A DNA stretch of 64,000 bases from assembly GCA_049975385.1 (NCBI GenBank), contig JBNGDO010000003.1, positions 1-64,000 on the forward strand, given 5' to 3'. The notes beneath the pieces were generated by a model, which saw only the letters and a list, made by a program, of their open reading frames with translations, did not search any database and had not been told where the DNA came from. A program made the translations under genes and the position numbers. Positions 41,878-50,179 of the stretch are shown one piece after another; the first letter of the stretch is position 1; each line of letters starts with the position of its first letter. This DNA is from DSWT01 sp049975385 (GTDB taxonomy: Bacteria; Chloroflexota; Anaerolineae; B4-G1; SLSP01).

Positions 41878-43323
41878 TCATTCTGTTGACACAAACGGCG
41901 CGAGATGCCGCTGGAAGTGCCGGTCGAGCAGCGTTTCGTACACGGCGGCGTGTTCGTACAGCAAGGCCATCAACCGCTCGTGATAGGTATCCAGTACCGA
42001 GCCAAAGGTCACGTGCAAGACCTGACGCGCGTCGAACTGGTTGAGCAAGTCCGGCAGTTCTGCGTCGGTCAACGAACCGAGTGCGGGAACCTTCGACAAT
42101 TGCGCGGAGACGTGATAAGTTGCGCGATCGGTCTCGTAATGCCTGTAAGAGAAGGCGAAGATTTCCCGGAAGAACGCCGGGGCGACATGCGCTACTGCCC
42201 GCAGCGCCTCCAGGTAGCTCGTTCCGGCGGTTTTAAGGTGTACCAGCCCGCCCGTCAATTGCGCGGCGATGCCGTAGATGGAGAACTTGTCCGAGCCAGA
42301 GTGCAGGCTGAGCTTGTACGGCCCTACGGTGCGTGCGACGGCGGCGTGGCGCGCGAATGCGGCGGTGAAGACGTCCAAATCACCGAGGTAGTCCACGCCT
42401 TTCTCGAAACGTCCCACGAAGCGCGGTGCCAGACTCACCCACTGCACGCCCAGCCGGCGCAGTTCCATGGCGACGAAGAGGTGTTCCTCCGGCGATGTGG
42501 GCGTTTCCGTCTCGTCCACGGAGACTTCGAGGTCGAAGGGGCGGCTGCCCATCCGCCCGGCGATGTGGCGATACATCATCGCGGTGTGGGCCAGGGCGCG
42601 TCCGTACTTGGCGGCGGCGCGCTCCAGTGTCTCCTGATCGAAGGTGAAGGTAAATTCCCCTGCCGTGAACGTTTGCCGGCAGTAGCGACTTTGCATAGCC
42701 TCCGGGCTGTCTTCCAGTTTGGCCCAAGGCAGCGCTTCAAACTTGGCGTGCACGATATCCGGTGCTGCATCATGCGCTTCGTTATCCACGTGCGCGCCGG
42801 GATCAATGGTGAAGAAAGTGTACCCCGTGTCGATAAATGTGTCGGCGTCCTCGGGCGTCTTCAGGTGATCGGCATCCGCGCCCCACGGCGCGCGCCAGCC
42901 CATCTGGAAGATTCCCCACATCGCGTCGTCCATGACTTGCTGCGGCGTGCGCCCGGTGCGGGCGTTTTCGCGCACGGACTGCTGTGCGAAGATCGGCGCG
43001 ATGCCGGGATAGCGTTCGGCTGCCTTGATATGGCCTGGCGTAGCGATGCCAAGTCGGTCGCCGAAGCCTGCTGATGTGTGCAGGCCCAGCGGCGTGGGAC
43101 TCAGCCACGGCAGTCTGTCGCGGAGCGCAGCGGCATTGGCAGGCGTCAATGGACACAGCAGCACATCCCCGTGCAGGTTGCCGGCAAAGCCCGTTGTGTC
43201 GCCCAGGACGACCAGGTATCGTATGCGGTTTGCTTGCCTACGCACCATGCCGTAGGCTACCCCTTCGTGTTTTACTTTCGACTGCGCAATGATCTCAAAC
43301 TCAGCGGGTAAATCAGGTATCAT
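41878..43323 (-). CDS. uxaE: Tagaturonate/fructuronate epimerase
   Basis: About 481 residues from ATG 43323. The protein resembles UxaE, the C4 epimerase first described for Thermotoga that converts D-tagaturonate to D-fructuronate and so merges galacturonate and glucuronate catabolism. Family features seen: GLHTSAGFGDRLGIATPGHI near the N-terminus, FTIDPGAHVD, EVSVDETETPTSPEEHL (metal/active-site acids) and YKLSLHSGSDKFSIYG. Its position directly between GH5 and uxaC fits the pathway. Two bases separate it from the GH5 stop. Confidence 0.88.
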   Translation of the reverse strand: MIPDLPAEFEIIAQSKVKHEGVAYGMVRRQANRIRYLVVLGDTTGFAGNLHGDVLLCPLTPANAAALRDRLPWLSPTPLGLHTSAGFGDRLGIATPGHIKAAERYPGIAPIFAQQSVRENARTGRTPQQVMDDAMWGIFQMGWRAPWGADADHLKTPEDADTFIDTGYTFFTIDPGAHVDNEAHDAAPDIVHAKFEALPWAKLEDSPEAMQSRYCRQTFTAGEFTFTFDQETLERAAAKYGRALAHTAMMYRHIAGRMGSRPFDLEVSVDETETPTSPEEHLFVAMELRRLGVQWVSLAPRFVGRFEKGVDYLGDLDVFTAAFARHAAVARTVGPYKLSLHSGSDKFSIYGIAAQLTGGLVHLKTAGTSYLEALRAVAHVAPAFFREIFAFSYRHYETDRATYHVSAQLSKVPALGSLTDAELPDLLNQFDARQVLHVTFGSVLDTYHERLMALLYEHAAVYETLLDRHFQRHLAPFVSTE

Positions 43324-43325
43324 TG

Positions 43326-44744
43326 TTAGGCCCCCTTCATGTGTTTGGTCATCACCGCGTCCAATGCGGGGTGGACGATGCAATTCTTGAAAGCGAACGA
43401 TTGCAGGATGCGGTCAAGCTCGCTCTCTGACATTCCTTTGAAGAGTTTGGCGTAGGGGATCTGCAGCAGTGCCCCGATGTAGGTCGCCATCGTCGCCTGG
43501 GCGAGATAGCGTTCGATGCCGCTCACAGCGATGTCTTCGTCCCCCACGGTTTCGACGACTTCGTGCGCCAGGGTGTGGACGAGGTCTTTAGCGGGCGTGC
43601 TCGGCAGCCAGCCCATCCAGAAATCGCTGTTGAGCAGGCGTTTGGCTTCCAGGCTATGCTTGACGCGCTGGATGTACTCGGACTCCGGGTCGAGGTAGAC
43701 CCAACCCATCACGCCGACATCTTTGTATGTCCAGGTTGTCCAGTGAGCGCCGTATTGTTCGAAGACGCTGATCTGGTCATCCAACGCGCGCATCCGGTCG
43801 GGAACTTCGGCGGCGGGACCGTTGTACGGGCTGCCGAATTCGCCCACCCACAGGGGGACGTTGTATTTTTGCATGAACTGCGCGCCTTCGTGCGCCAGGA
43901 AGTTGGTCTCTTGCCATGCTCGATTCCATTCGCCAGTAGGATAGGGACCGGGACCGAAGCCCGGCCGGGTGTAATTGTGGCTGCTGTACAGAAGATTGTC
44001 GGCGAAGGGCGCGTCGAGGTGGACGAAGCGGCTGGAGTAGTTGTCACCCTCCAGGATGATGATGTGGTCGGGGTCGATGGCCCGGATGGCGCTGACGATA
44101 CGCCGGTAGAGCGCGTTGATCTGGTCCCACTTCGGCTCGTTCATGCCGTTCAGTCGCCCGCGCGGGTTACCACTGGCCGGCTCGTTCATCACGTTATATC
44201 CAGCGACGGCGGCATTGCCCTTCAAGCGTTCTGCCAGTGCCTCCCACAAGGCCACCCAGCGGTCCTGGAAGTGCGGATGCTGCCAGAAAAGCGCGTGGCG
44301 GGTCGCGTTGTCGGAGTGCCAGTCGGAGTTTTGGTTGCCCTGGACGGCGTGCAGGTCGAGGATTGCATAAAGCCCGTGTTTGGCGCACCAGCCGATGGCC
44401 TGTTCCAGCCGCGCGAAGCCATCTTCGAGATATGTAAACGGTTCGGCGTCACGCTCGAAATGGCGGTAGTTAAATGACAGTCGCACGACGGTTGCGCCTT
44501 GTGCTTTCATAAAGGCGATGTCATCTTCGGAGAGGAAGTAGTCGAGTAGGCGCTCGAAGATAAAGTGCGCCTTGTTTTCTCCGACTGCCTCCGCCATCGT
44601 AGCGCGGAGCGCGTGTTCTGCGCCGGGGTAGCCGTTGATGAAGTTCTCCATATTCATCCAGCCGCCAACGCACGTTCCGCGCAGGCGTACTTCCTGGCCT
44701 TGTGCGTTGACCACTTTGCCGTTACGGACTTGCAATAAATCCAT
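43326..44744 (-). CDS. Glycoside hydrolase family 5-like enzyme
   Basis: About 472 residues from ATG 44744, preceded by GAGGAGG. A (beta/alpha)8 GH5 fold: LRGTCVGGWMNMENFI, TVVRLSFNYRHFE, YAILDLHAVQGNQN, the acid/base glutamate in YNVMNEPASGNP, and the nucleophile in LWVGEFGSPYNG. There is no signal peptide, so it acts in the cytosol on imported oligosaccharides. A C-terminal helical extension of about 100 residues is unusual. As the first gene of the uronate operon it may release uronic acids from glycan fragments, an inference from context. Confidence 0.88.
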   Translation of the reverse strand: MDLLQVRNGKVVNAQGQEVRLRGTCVGGWMNMENFINGYPGAEHALRATMAEAVGENKAHFIFERLLDYFLSEDDIAFMKAQGATVVRLSFNYRHFERDAEPFTYLEDGFARLEQAIGWCAKHGLYAILDLHAVQGNQNSDWHSDNATRHALFWQHPHFQDRWVALWEALAERLKGNAAVAGYNVMNEPASGNPRGRLNGMNEPKWDQINALYRRIVSAIRAIDPDHIIILEGDNYSSRFVHLDAPFADNLLYSSHNYTRPGFGPGPYPTGEWNRAWQETNFLAHEGAQFMQKYNVPLWVGEFGSPYNGPAAEVPDRMRALDDQISVFEQYGAHWTTWTYKDVGVMGWVYLDPESEYIQRVKHSLEAKRLLNSDFWMGWLPSTPAKDLVHTLAHEVVETVGDEDIAVSGIERYLAQATMATYIGALLQIPYAKLFKGMSESELDRILQSFAFKNCIVHPALDAVMTKHMKGA

Positions 44745-44794
44745 TATGCTAACCTCCTCAGGTGATTTTTGTGTTTTAGTAAGGGGGAAAAGTG

Positions 44795-44831
44795 AGGATT
44801 TTGGAGCGGGCACAACCCGCTCCAAAATCCT
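44795..44831 (-). terminator. Perfect 16-bp hairpin after the UPF0182 gene
   Basis: AGGATTTTGGAGCGGG (44795-44810) and CCCGCTCCAAAATCCT (44816-44831) with loop CACAA. It lies 23 bases past the UPF0182 stop on the minus strand, with a T-rich tract beyond. Confidence 0.85.
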
Positions 44832-44853
44832 ACCCCTTTGATTCTTGTCTGTT

Positions 44854-47577
44854 TTATGGTTCTCCTACCATAGCTCGCAGGATTTCTTCCAGTGCGGCCT
44901 GTTCTTGCCCGTAGCACGTCCAATCGCCGGCTTCGAGGCAGGCTTGTGCGGCTTGATAGCGTTCCCAGGCCTGGGCGGCGAGCGTTTCCAGGTCGCCTTC
45001 TGTTGCGACTGGCGTTGTGACGTCGCCGCCGTTGAGGACTTGCAATAGGGCCTGATCTAGCGTCTCCGCCATAACGACGCGGTCATCGTAGGCAACGATG
45101 ATGCGTATCAGCTCTGGCAATTGGCCTGATTCGGCTTCAAGATAGAGTGGCTCGACGTAGAGAAAGGTATCTTCGATCGGGATGACGAGCAAGTTGCCGC
45201 GTAACACCCGCGAGCCACGTTGGTTCCACAATGAGAGTTGCTGCGAGATAAGCGGATCCTGATCGGCGCGCGCCTCAACCTGCAATGGTCCGTATACCAG
45301 TTTGTCTTTGGAAAGCTTGACGATGCTCAGTTCCCCGTAATCGTCGCCGTCGCAATCGGCGAAGAGCCAGGCGATCATGTTCTGGCGCTGTTTGGGCGTA
45401 TACGGGCGAATGAGCATAAATTCCACCTGCTCGGATCCAGGGGCGCGCATGATGACGTAGTAGGGTTCCATGGCTTGCTGGGCGGTCTCCACTAGTTCCT
45501 GCGGGATGTCCCACAGGTCCTCGCGGTTGTAAAAAACCTGTGGATCGCGCATGTGGTAGGTCGCGTACATATTCGACTGGTAGATGAATAATGTTTCGGG
45601 ATAGCGCCAGTGATCGCGCAGCACTTGCGGCATCATTTCCACCGGCTTGAAAAGGTTGGGGAAGATGCGGGCATACGTGGCGGCGATGGGATCGTCAGGA
45701 TCGATCAGGTAGAAGTTGATCTCGCCCGTGTAAGCGTCGATGGAGACCTTGACGCTGTTGCGAATGTAGTTGACGCCGCCCAGCGGCTCGGAGTAGGGGA
45801 AGTGGTCGGTCCAGGTGTAGGCATCTAGTAACCAGACAATGCTCGTAACTCCATCAGCGGTCTCGGCGATGACGGGGTAGGGGTCGTCATCGAACCACAG
45901 CATCGGCGCGATGGTTTGCGCGCGGTCGTGGAGGGTGCGGTGGAAGAGGGCGCGGCTGTCTTTGTCGAGCGCCGGTGAGAGGAGAAGCTGCGTGCTGCCA
46001 AAGCGCGTCGCCAACAGCATCCGTCGCAGGAGATTGCCCAATGCGACGCCGTCGGGGCCGCTGTAGCGCGAGTAGACGTTGGTGTCGCCCGCCGGGTAGT
46101 CGAATTCGTCCTCTTTGGCGTTGATGATGACGTAGTTCTTGGTCAATTCGCCGAAGTAAATCTGCGGGCGTTCGATGTGCAGTTCCGGCGCTTCGCTGAC
46201 CGGCGGGATGTCGCGCACGATCAGGTTGGGCAGGCCCTCACGGGTCACTTCGTTGGCATAGTTCAGCGCGAGGCCGTAGCCGTGCGTGAAGATCATGTGG
46301 CGGTTGATCCACGTCTGGGCCTGTTCCGCCAACTCGTCCACGTCGATCTCCCGCGCGGAGAGCATCACCTGGCGCAGGTGTCCGTCGATGGTATAGCGGT
46401 CGATATCCACTTCGTTAAAGCTGTAGTAGAGGCGGATTTCCTGGAGTTGGCTGTAGGTGCGGAGCAGCGGACGATAATCCCATAGACGCACATTGCTGAG
46501 AATGTCGGCGTTGGTTTCAAGCTCCGTCGCTGTCAGAATTCCCGTGCCCGAGTACGTCTGCTCTTCAATTTGATCGAGACCGTAGGCATAGCGGGTGTAG
46601 CGGATGTTGTGCTCGATGTAGGGCTTTTCGACGATGAATTCGTTGGGTTCGACGGTGAATTGTTGTATGGCGGCGGGATAGCCTGGACCAAGCGCCGAAA
46701 CCGCCAACCAGAAAATGCCGATGATGAGCAATAGCTTCCACCTGCTGAAGAAGGCGTTGAGAATCAGGACGACAGCAGCCGCGAAAAAGAGCACGGCCTG
46801 GATTGTGTAAAGCGGCATGCGCGCGTTGATGTCGGTGTAACCAGCGCCGAAGACGACGCCCGTCGCGGATTGCAGCAGCCCGTAGCGGTTGAGCAGCCAG
46901 CCCAGGCCGATGAGGACCATCCACAGCGCGCCCAAAATCGACATGTGGGCAGTTGCGGCGCGGGTCTTCATCTGCCCGAAGATCGCGTAGCGTCCAAGAA
47001 CGCCGGCGAATGTCAACGCGACCAATATCTTCGCGCGGGCGAGTAATGCTTCTAGCCACGGTAGTGTGAAGATGTAGAAGCCGATGTCCTGCCGAAAAAT
47101 CGGATCGGCCACCTCGAAGGGGACGCCGTTGTTGGCCAACAAGTAGACGCGCCACAGTCCGTTGAACATCAGACCGATAATCAGCCCCGCAAGAATAGCC
47201 GCCCCGGTAAAGAACAGTCGCAGTGGGCGCGTGGAATACGTGGTCGACGCGGTCGTTTGCCGCGTGGCACTTGTGCCTCGCCGGGTTCCAGTGAAGGCTC
47301 TGGTCGTGAAGCGCTCCTTTGGCGCAATCCAGTGCGGCAGGAAGCTCCAGTTTAGCAGCAGGAAAGCCAGTGCGATGAGCGCGGCGACAATCGTCAGTCT
47401 CAGGGAGGTCGCCAATCGTGTGGTGAAGATTTGAGTGTAGTCTAAGCTCTTGAACCAAAGGAAATCGGTGTAGAATGTGGCAAATGTTGAGGAGGTGACG
47501 CATAGCAGGAGGATGACGATCATCCCCAAACTGATCCAGGTTTGTGTCCGGCGCTTGTTGCGCGGTGTTTTCATCAT
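44854..47577 (-). CDS. UPF0182-family membrane protein
   Basis: 907 residues, COG1615 type. Seven hydrophobic segments occupy the first 330 residues (TWISLGMIVILLLCVTSS, LRLTIVAALIALAFLLLNW, LFFTGAAILAGLIIGLMF and others), followed by a large extracytoplasmic domain with family blocks PYIEHNIRYTRYAYGLD, ATRFGSTQLLLSP, RDHWRYPETLF and RGNLLVIPIEDTFLYVEPLYL. The function of the family is unknown. An acidic Gln/Ala-rich tail (LEAGDWTCYGQEQAALEE) closes the protein. Divergent from the ABC exporter operon. Confidence 0.93.
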   Translation of the reverse strand: MMKTPRNKRRTQTWISLGMIVILLLCVTSSTFATFYTDFLWFKSLDYTQIFTTRLATSLRLTIVAALIALAFLLLNWSFLPHWIAPKERFTTRAFTGTRRGTSATRQTTASTTYSTRPLRLFFTGAAILAGLIIGLMFNGLWRVYLLANNGVPFEVADPIFRQDIGFYIFTLPWLEALLARAKILVALTFAGVLGRYAIFGQMKTRAATAHMSILGALWMVLIGLGWLLNRYGLLQSATGVVFGAGYTDINARMPLYTIQAVLFFAAAVVLILNAFFSRWKLLLIIGIFWLAVSALGPGYPAAIQQFTVEPNEFIVEKPYIEHNIRYTRYAYGLDQIEEQTYSGTGILTATELETNADILSNVRLWDYRPLLRTYSQLQEIRLYYSFNEVDIDRYTIDGHLRQVMLSAREIDVDELAEQAQTWINRHMIFTHGYGLALNYANEVTREGLPNLIVRDIPPVSEAPELHIERPQIYFGELTKNYVIINAKEDEFDYPAGDTNVYSRYSGPDGVALGNLLRRMLLATRFGSTQLLLSPALDKDSRALFHRTLHDRAQTIAPMLWFDDDPYPVIAETADGVTSIVWLLDAYTWTDHFPYSEPLGGVNYIRNSVKVSIDAYTGEINFYLIDPDDPIAATYARIFPNLFKPVEMMPQVLRDHWRYPETLFIYQSNMYATYHMRDPQVFYNREDLWDIPQELVETAQQAMEPYYVIMRAPGSEQVEFMLIRPYTPKQRQNMIAWLFADCDGDDYGELSIVKLSKDKLVYGPLQVEARADQDPLISQQLSLWNQRGSRVLRGNLLVIPIEDTFLYVEPLYLEAESGQLPELIRIIVAYDDRVVMAETLDQALLQVLNGGDVTTPVATEGDLETLAAQAWERYQAAQACLEAGDWTCYGQEQAALEEILRAMVGEP

Positions 47578-47686
47578 GCAGTTTTCTCCATAGTGGTTTG
47601 CTTACAGTATATCCCCAAATTCTCAATCAACAAATCTCCAATCAATCTTTTCATCTTCAATCTGCCAACCCATAATTTGAAAATGG

Positions 47687-47714
47687 TTGCAAGTTTTGCT
47701 AACTGTGGTATCAT
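47687..47714 (+). promoter_or_regulatory. Possible distal promoter, exporter operon
   Basis: TTGCAA (47687-47692), 16-base spacer, TATCAT (47709-47714). The GTGGTATCATT string around the -10 matches that of the ugd promoter. A small hairpin CCGTC-CATGT-GACGG follows at about 47732-47746. Confidence 0.45.
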
Positions 47715-47793
47715 TTCGGATGCTGTGCAGTCCGTCCATGTGACGGTTCGGTTTTGTCTACGTGACTATCCATTCAGACTTGTGTTATGGAGG

Positions 47794-47821
47794 TTTGGCG
47801 ATGGCTAACTTATTCTATAAT
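47794..47821 (+). promoter_or_regulatory. Proximal promoter, exporter leader
   Basis: TTTGGC (47794-47799), 16-base spacer and perfect TATAAT (47816-47821). The predicted start near 47828 leaves only about 21 bases before the leader ORF, as usual for attenuator leaders. Confidence 0.65.
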
Positions 47822-47848
47822 CTCAGGATCAAAGCGGAGGTTGTTCTC

Positions 47849-47896
47849 ATGACCCGTGTCGTTTCCGTGACAGGGGGTCCCGAGCCGCCGGGATGA
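47849..47896 (+). CDS. Candidate 15-residue leader peptide ending PPG-stop
   Basis: ATG at 47849 follows GGAGG (47836-47840) with 8 bases between, an excellent ribosome-binding site. The ORF encodes MTRVVSVTGGPEPPG and ends with TGA followed by C. Pro-Pro-Gly is a well-known ribosome-stalling motif relieved by EF-P, and TGAC is an inefficient stop context, so a ribosome is expected to slow or halt at the end. The final codons lie in a small hairpin (GGTC..GACC, 47876-47898). It precedes a structured RNA and an ABC drug-exporter-type operon, so a regulatory leader peptide is the likely role. Not experimentally known as far as I can tell. Confidence 0.6.
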   Translation: MTRVVSVTGGPEPPG

Positions 47897-47900
47897 CCTT

Positions 47901-48104
47901 TTGACCGTTTCTTCTCACAGGTAAAAAACATTCTCGTGATTTACCGTGGCCTGATCCGTCTATTTGCGGAACAGGCGAGCGAGCAATCGCTAGGCAAATC
48001 GCGGTCAATACGGTAATACCGGCGAGCGGGCCTCAACGAACGTTGGGGAGGGCTAGTTTTCATATAGCCCATAGTGCGCAAAAAGCACCCGCTCGCTTTT
48101 TGCG
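47901..48104 (+). promoter_or_regulatory. Structured leader RNA, candidate attenuator or riboswitch
   Basis: Closing stem TTGACCG (47901-47907)/CGGTCAA (48002-48008) encloses three hairpins: CAC-GGTAAA/TTTACC-GTG (47916-47948), GCCTG-TCCG/CGGA-CAGGC (47949-47976), and AGCGA-GCAA-TCGCT (47978-47991, GNRA loop). Downstream are CCTCAAC/GTTGGGG and GGGCTA/TAGCCC hairpins. GCGAGCGGG (48022-48030) is perfectly complementary to CCCGCTCGC (48088-48096), which is followed at once by T5: a terminator-like stem. The same T5 and GC also pair in CGCAAAAAGC/GCTTTTTGCG (48077-48104). The two pairings compete at 48095-48096, as in antiterminator switches. I do not recognise a known riboswitch family. Confidence 0.65.
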
Positions 48105-48155
48105 TCTCTGGCATCCGTTTAGTTTTACGTCAGAAGGTTGTTTGTAGGTGGAAAG

Positions 48156-50114
48156 ATGTCCCAAAACATAGATCCAAAACTATTACAGAAACTATCAATC
48201 GATTTGAAGTCCGCGGTGCACAAGAACCGCGTGGCGGGGCTGTGGCACGTTATGGCTGGCTTCCGTTGGTTGTACGCCGGCGCGATGCTCGCCATTGTCC
48301 TGGGGGCGTTCATGCGCGTGTATTACTACCGTGTGGTGCAGTACGTGATCGACACGGTGGTAGGCGAAGGGCAAAACTCGCAGAATTTGCCCTGGCTTGC
48401 GCTGTCTTTTGTGGGCTTGGCTATCTTGGAAGGAACCTTCGCCTATCTGCGCGGCGTGTGGTCGGCTAAGACTGCTGAAGGTATCGTACTCCGATTGCGT
48501 GACTATCTCTACGATCACATGCAGCGGCTCACGTTTGCCTTCCATGATTACGCCAAGACCGGTGAGTTGATCCAGCGCTCTACCTCAGACGTGGATGCGA
48601 TGCGCCGCTTCTACGCGGATCAAGCGTTAGGTGTCGGGCGGATCGTGGCGCTGTTCGTCGTCAACTTGACTATGCTGCTGCGCATGAACACAAGGATCGG
48701 GTTGCTCTCAATTGTCGTGATGCCGTTCATTGTCGCGATGTCGTACTGGTTCTTTGGGCGTGTCTCGAAGGCATATAACCGCTATCAGGAGCAGGAGGCC
48801 AGGCTTTCGACGGTGCTACAGGAGAACCTGACCGGCGTGCGGGTTGTCAAGGCGTTTGCCCGGCAATCCTACGAGATCGACAAGTTTGACCGCGAGAACA
48901 GGGAGCGCTATCGCCTGGGCAAGAAATTGCTCATTATGCACTCTCTCTACTGGCCGCTGTCCGACATTCTCTGTGCCGGACAGACGATTCTGGTGATGAC
49001 CGTGAGTGCGCTGATGGCCGTGCGCGGTGAGATCACCGTGGGCACGTACATCGCTGTGATGGGGATGCTGACCTGGATCATCTGGCCGATGCGCAACCTG
49101 GGCCGGCTGATCGTGCAGGTGTCCACCGGGCTGGTTTCCTACCGCCGCGTGGCGGATGTGATCGAACAGGATCGCGAGGATATCGTCGCCGGGTCGGTGC
49201 CGCTGGACGCGCAAATTCGCGGCGCGATTGCCTTCGAGGACGTCAGCTTCGCCTATGAGCCGATGGTGGTGCTGCAGGATGAGGAGGACAAGAAGAAATC
49301 GGAGGCCCGCATCCGCGACGCCGGGCCAGAAAAAGACGAAGCGTTGAAACCAGTCGAAGTGCTGCACGACATCTCCTTCCGCTGTGCTCCGGGCGATGTG
49401 GTGGCGCTACTCGGTTCCACGGGATCGGGGAAGACCAGCATTATCAACCTCCTGCTGCGTTTCTACGACTATCAGGAGGGCAGTCTCAAGCTCGACGGTG
49501 TTGAGTTGACGGAATATCCGCGCAGTCTGCTGCGGCGCAACATCGGCATCGTGGAACAGGAGCCGTTCCTCTTCTCGCGCAGCATTCGCGACAACATCGC
49601 TTACGGGGCGGATCGCGAGGTTTCGCAGGAAGAGATCGAGCGCGCGGCACAGGCGGCCGCGATTCACGATATCATCCTCACGTTCCCGGAGGGATATGAC
49701 ACGATTGTCGGTGAGAAGGGGGTGACGCTCTCCGGCGGGCAGCGCCAGCGCGTAGCGATTGCGCGCGCGTTGCTCAAGGATCCGCGCATCCTGGTGCTGG
49801 ACGACGCGACCTCATCGGTGGACACCGAAACCGAGGAGCAAATCCAGCAGGCGTTGGATGTGCTCATTCCGGGACGCACGACCTTCGTCGTCGCGCACCG
49901 TATCCAGACGGTGATGAACGCCGATCTGATCCTGGTGCTCGACAAGGGGCGCATCGTTCAGTCCGGCACGCACGCCGATCTGATTCAGCAACCGGGTCTG
50001 TACCACGATATCTACGAGATCCAATCGCGCATCGAAGTGGAAGTCGCAGAAGAAGTAGAGCGTGGCGTAGTCGAACCGGAATATGCGTTTGAGCCGGTGG
50101 GTGTACCGGCATAA
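48156..50114 (+). CDS. ABC exporter subunit with degenerate ATP site
   Basis: About 652 residues. Six membrane helices (about 40-330) are followed by a nucleotide-binding domain. Walker A is STGSGKTS near 418, signature LSGGQ is canonical, but Walker B reads LVLDDATSSVD, with Asp where the catalytic Glu should be. An extra charged stretch of about 30 residues (LQDEEDKKKSEARIRD..) is inserted near the start of the domain. The partner gene has the opposite defects, so the two form an asymmetric heterodimer of the TM287/288, BmrCD or YheHI kind, usually exporting drugs or lipids. ATG 48156 is chosen (GGTGGA just upstream) over TTG 48138. Confidence 0.92.
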   Translation: MSQNIDPKLLQKLSIDLKSAVHKNRVAGLWHVMAGFRWLYAGAMLAIVLGAFMRVYYYRVVQYVIDTVVGEGQNSQNLPWLALSFVGLAILEGTFAYLRGVWSAKTAEGIVLRLRDYLYDHMQRLTFAFHDYAKTGELIQRSTSDVDAMRRFYADQALGVGRIVALFVVNLTMLLRMNTRIGLLSIVVMPFIVAMSYWFFGRVSKAYNRYQEQEARLSTVLQENLTGVRVVKAFARQSYEIDKFDRENRERYRLGKKLLIMHSLYWPLSDILCAGQTILVMTVSALMAVRGEITVGTYIAVMGMLTWIIWPMRNLGRLIVQVSTGLVSYRRVADVIEQDREDIVAGSVPLDAQIRGAIAFEDVSFAYEPMVVLQDEEDKKKSEARIRDAGPEKDEALKPVEVLHDISFRCAPGDVVALLGSTGSGKTSIINLLLRFYDYQEGSLKLDGVELTEYPRSLLRRNIGIVEQEPFLFSRSIRDNIAYGADREVSQEEIERAAQAAAIHDIILTFPEGYDTIVGEKGVTLSGGQRQRVAIARALLKDPRILVLDDATSSVDTETEEQIQQALDVLIPGRTTFVVAHRIQTVMNADLILVLDKGRIVQSGTHADLIQQPGLYHDIYEIQSRIEVEVAEEVERGVVEPEYAFEPVGVPA

Positions 50115-50165
50115 CACGTAACGCGTGATGCGTGATCGCGAATTACGCATCACGGCTCACGTATC
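50115..50165. repeat. CGTGATGCGTGAT stutter hairpin between exporter genes
   Basis: CGTGATGCGT (about 50125-50134) and ACGCATCACG (about 50146-50155) form a 10-bp stem. The word CGTGATGCGTGAT and the inverse GGCTCACGTA recur at 56430-56476. The repeat begins right at the TAA stop of the first subunit. Confidence 0.75.
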
Positions 50166-50179
50166 AAGAGGGAACAGCA

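Larger units (their letters stand above)
47578..48155 (+). other. 578-base leader region of the ABC exporter operon
   Basis: The first 110 bases are A/T-rich and contain a mild CAATC stutter (47622-47660). The rest holds two plus-strand promoters, a leader ORF and a structured RNA, annotated separately. No longer protein-coding frame is convincing here. Confidence 0.7.

Noticed and set aside
41905..43074. Plus-strand 389-codon frame opposite uxaE
   Set aside because: Antisense artefact of a long GC-rich gene with clear family features.
46565..47626. Minus-strand 353-codon frame in the N-terminal half of the UPF0182 gene
   Set aside because: Same strand, wrong frame. It is Arg/His/Leu-rich and the UPF0182 frame carries the membrane helices.
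47849..48104. Known riboswitch (cobalamin, SAM, TPP, FMN, c-di-GMP), T-box, RNase P or tmRNA
   Set aside because: I could not find the signature boxes of any of these. The region is therefore left as an unassigned structured leader.
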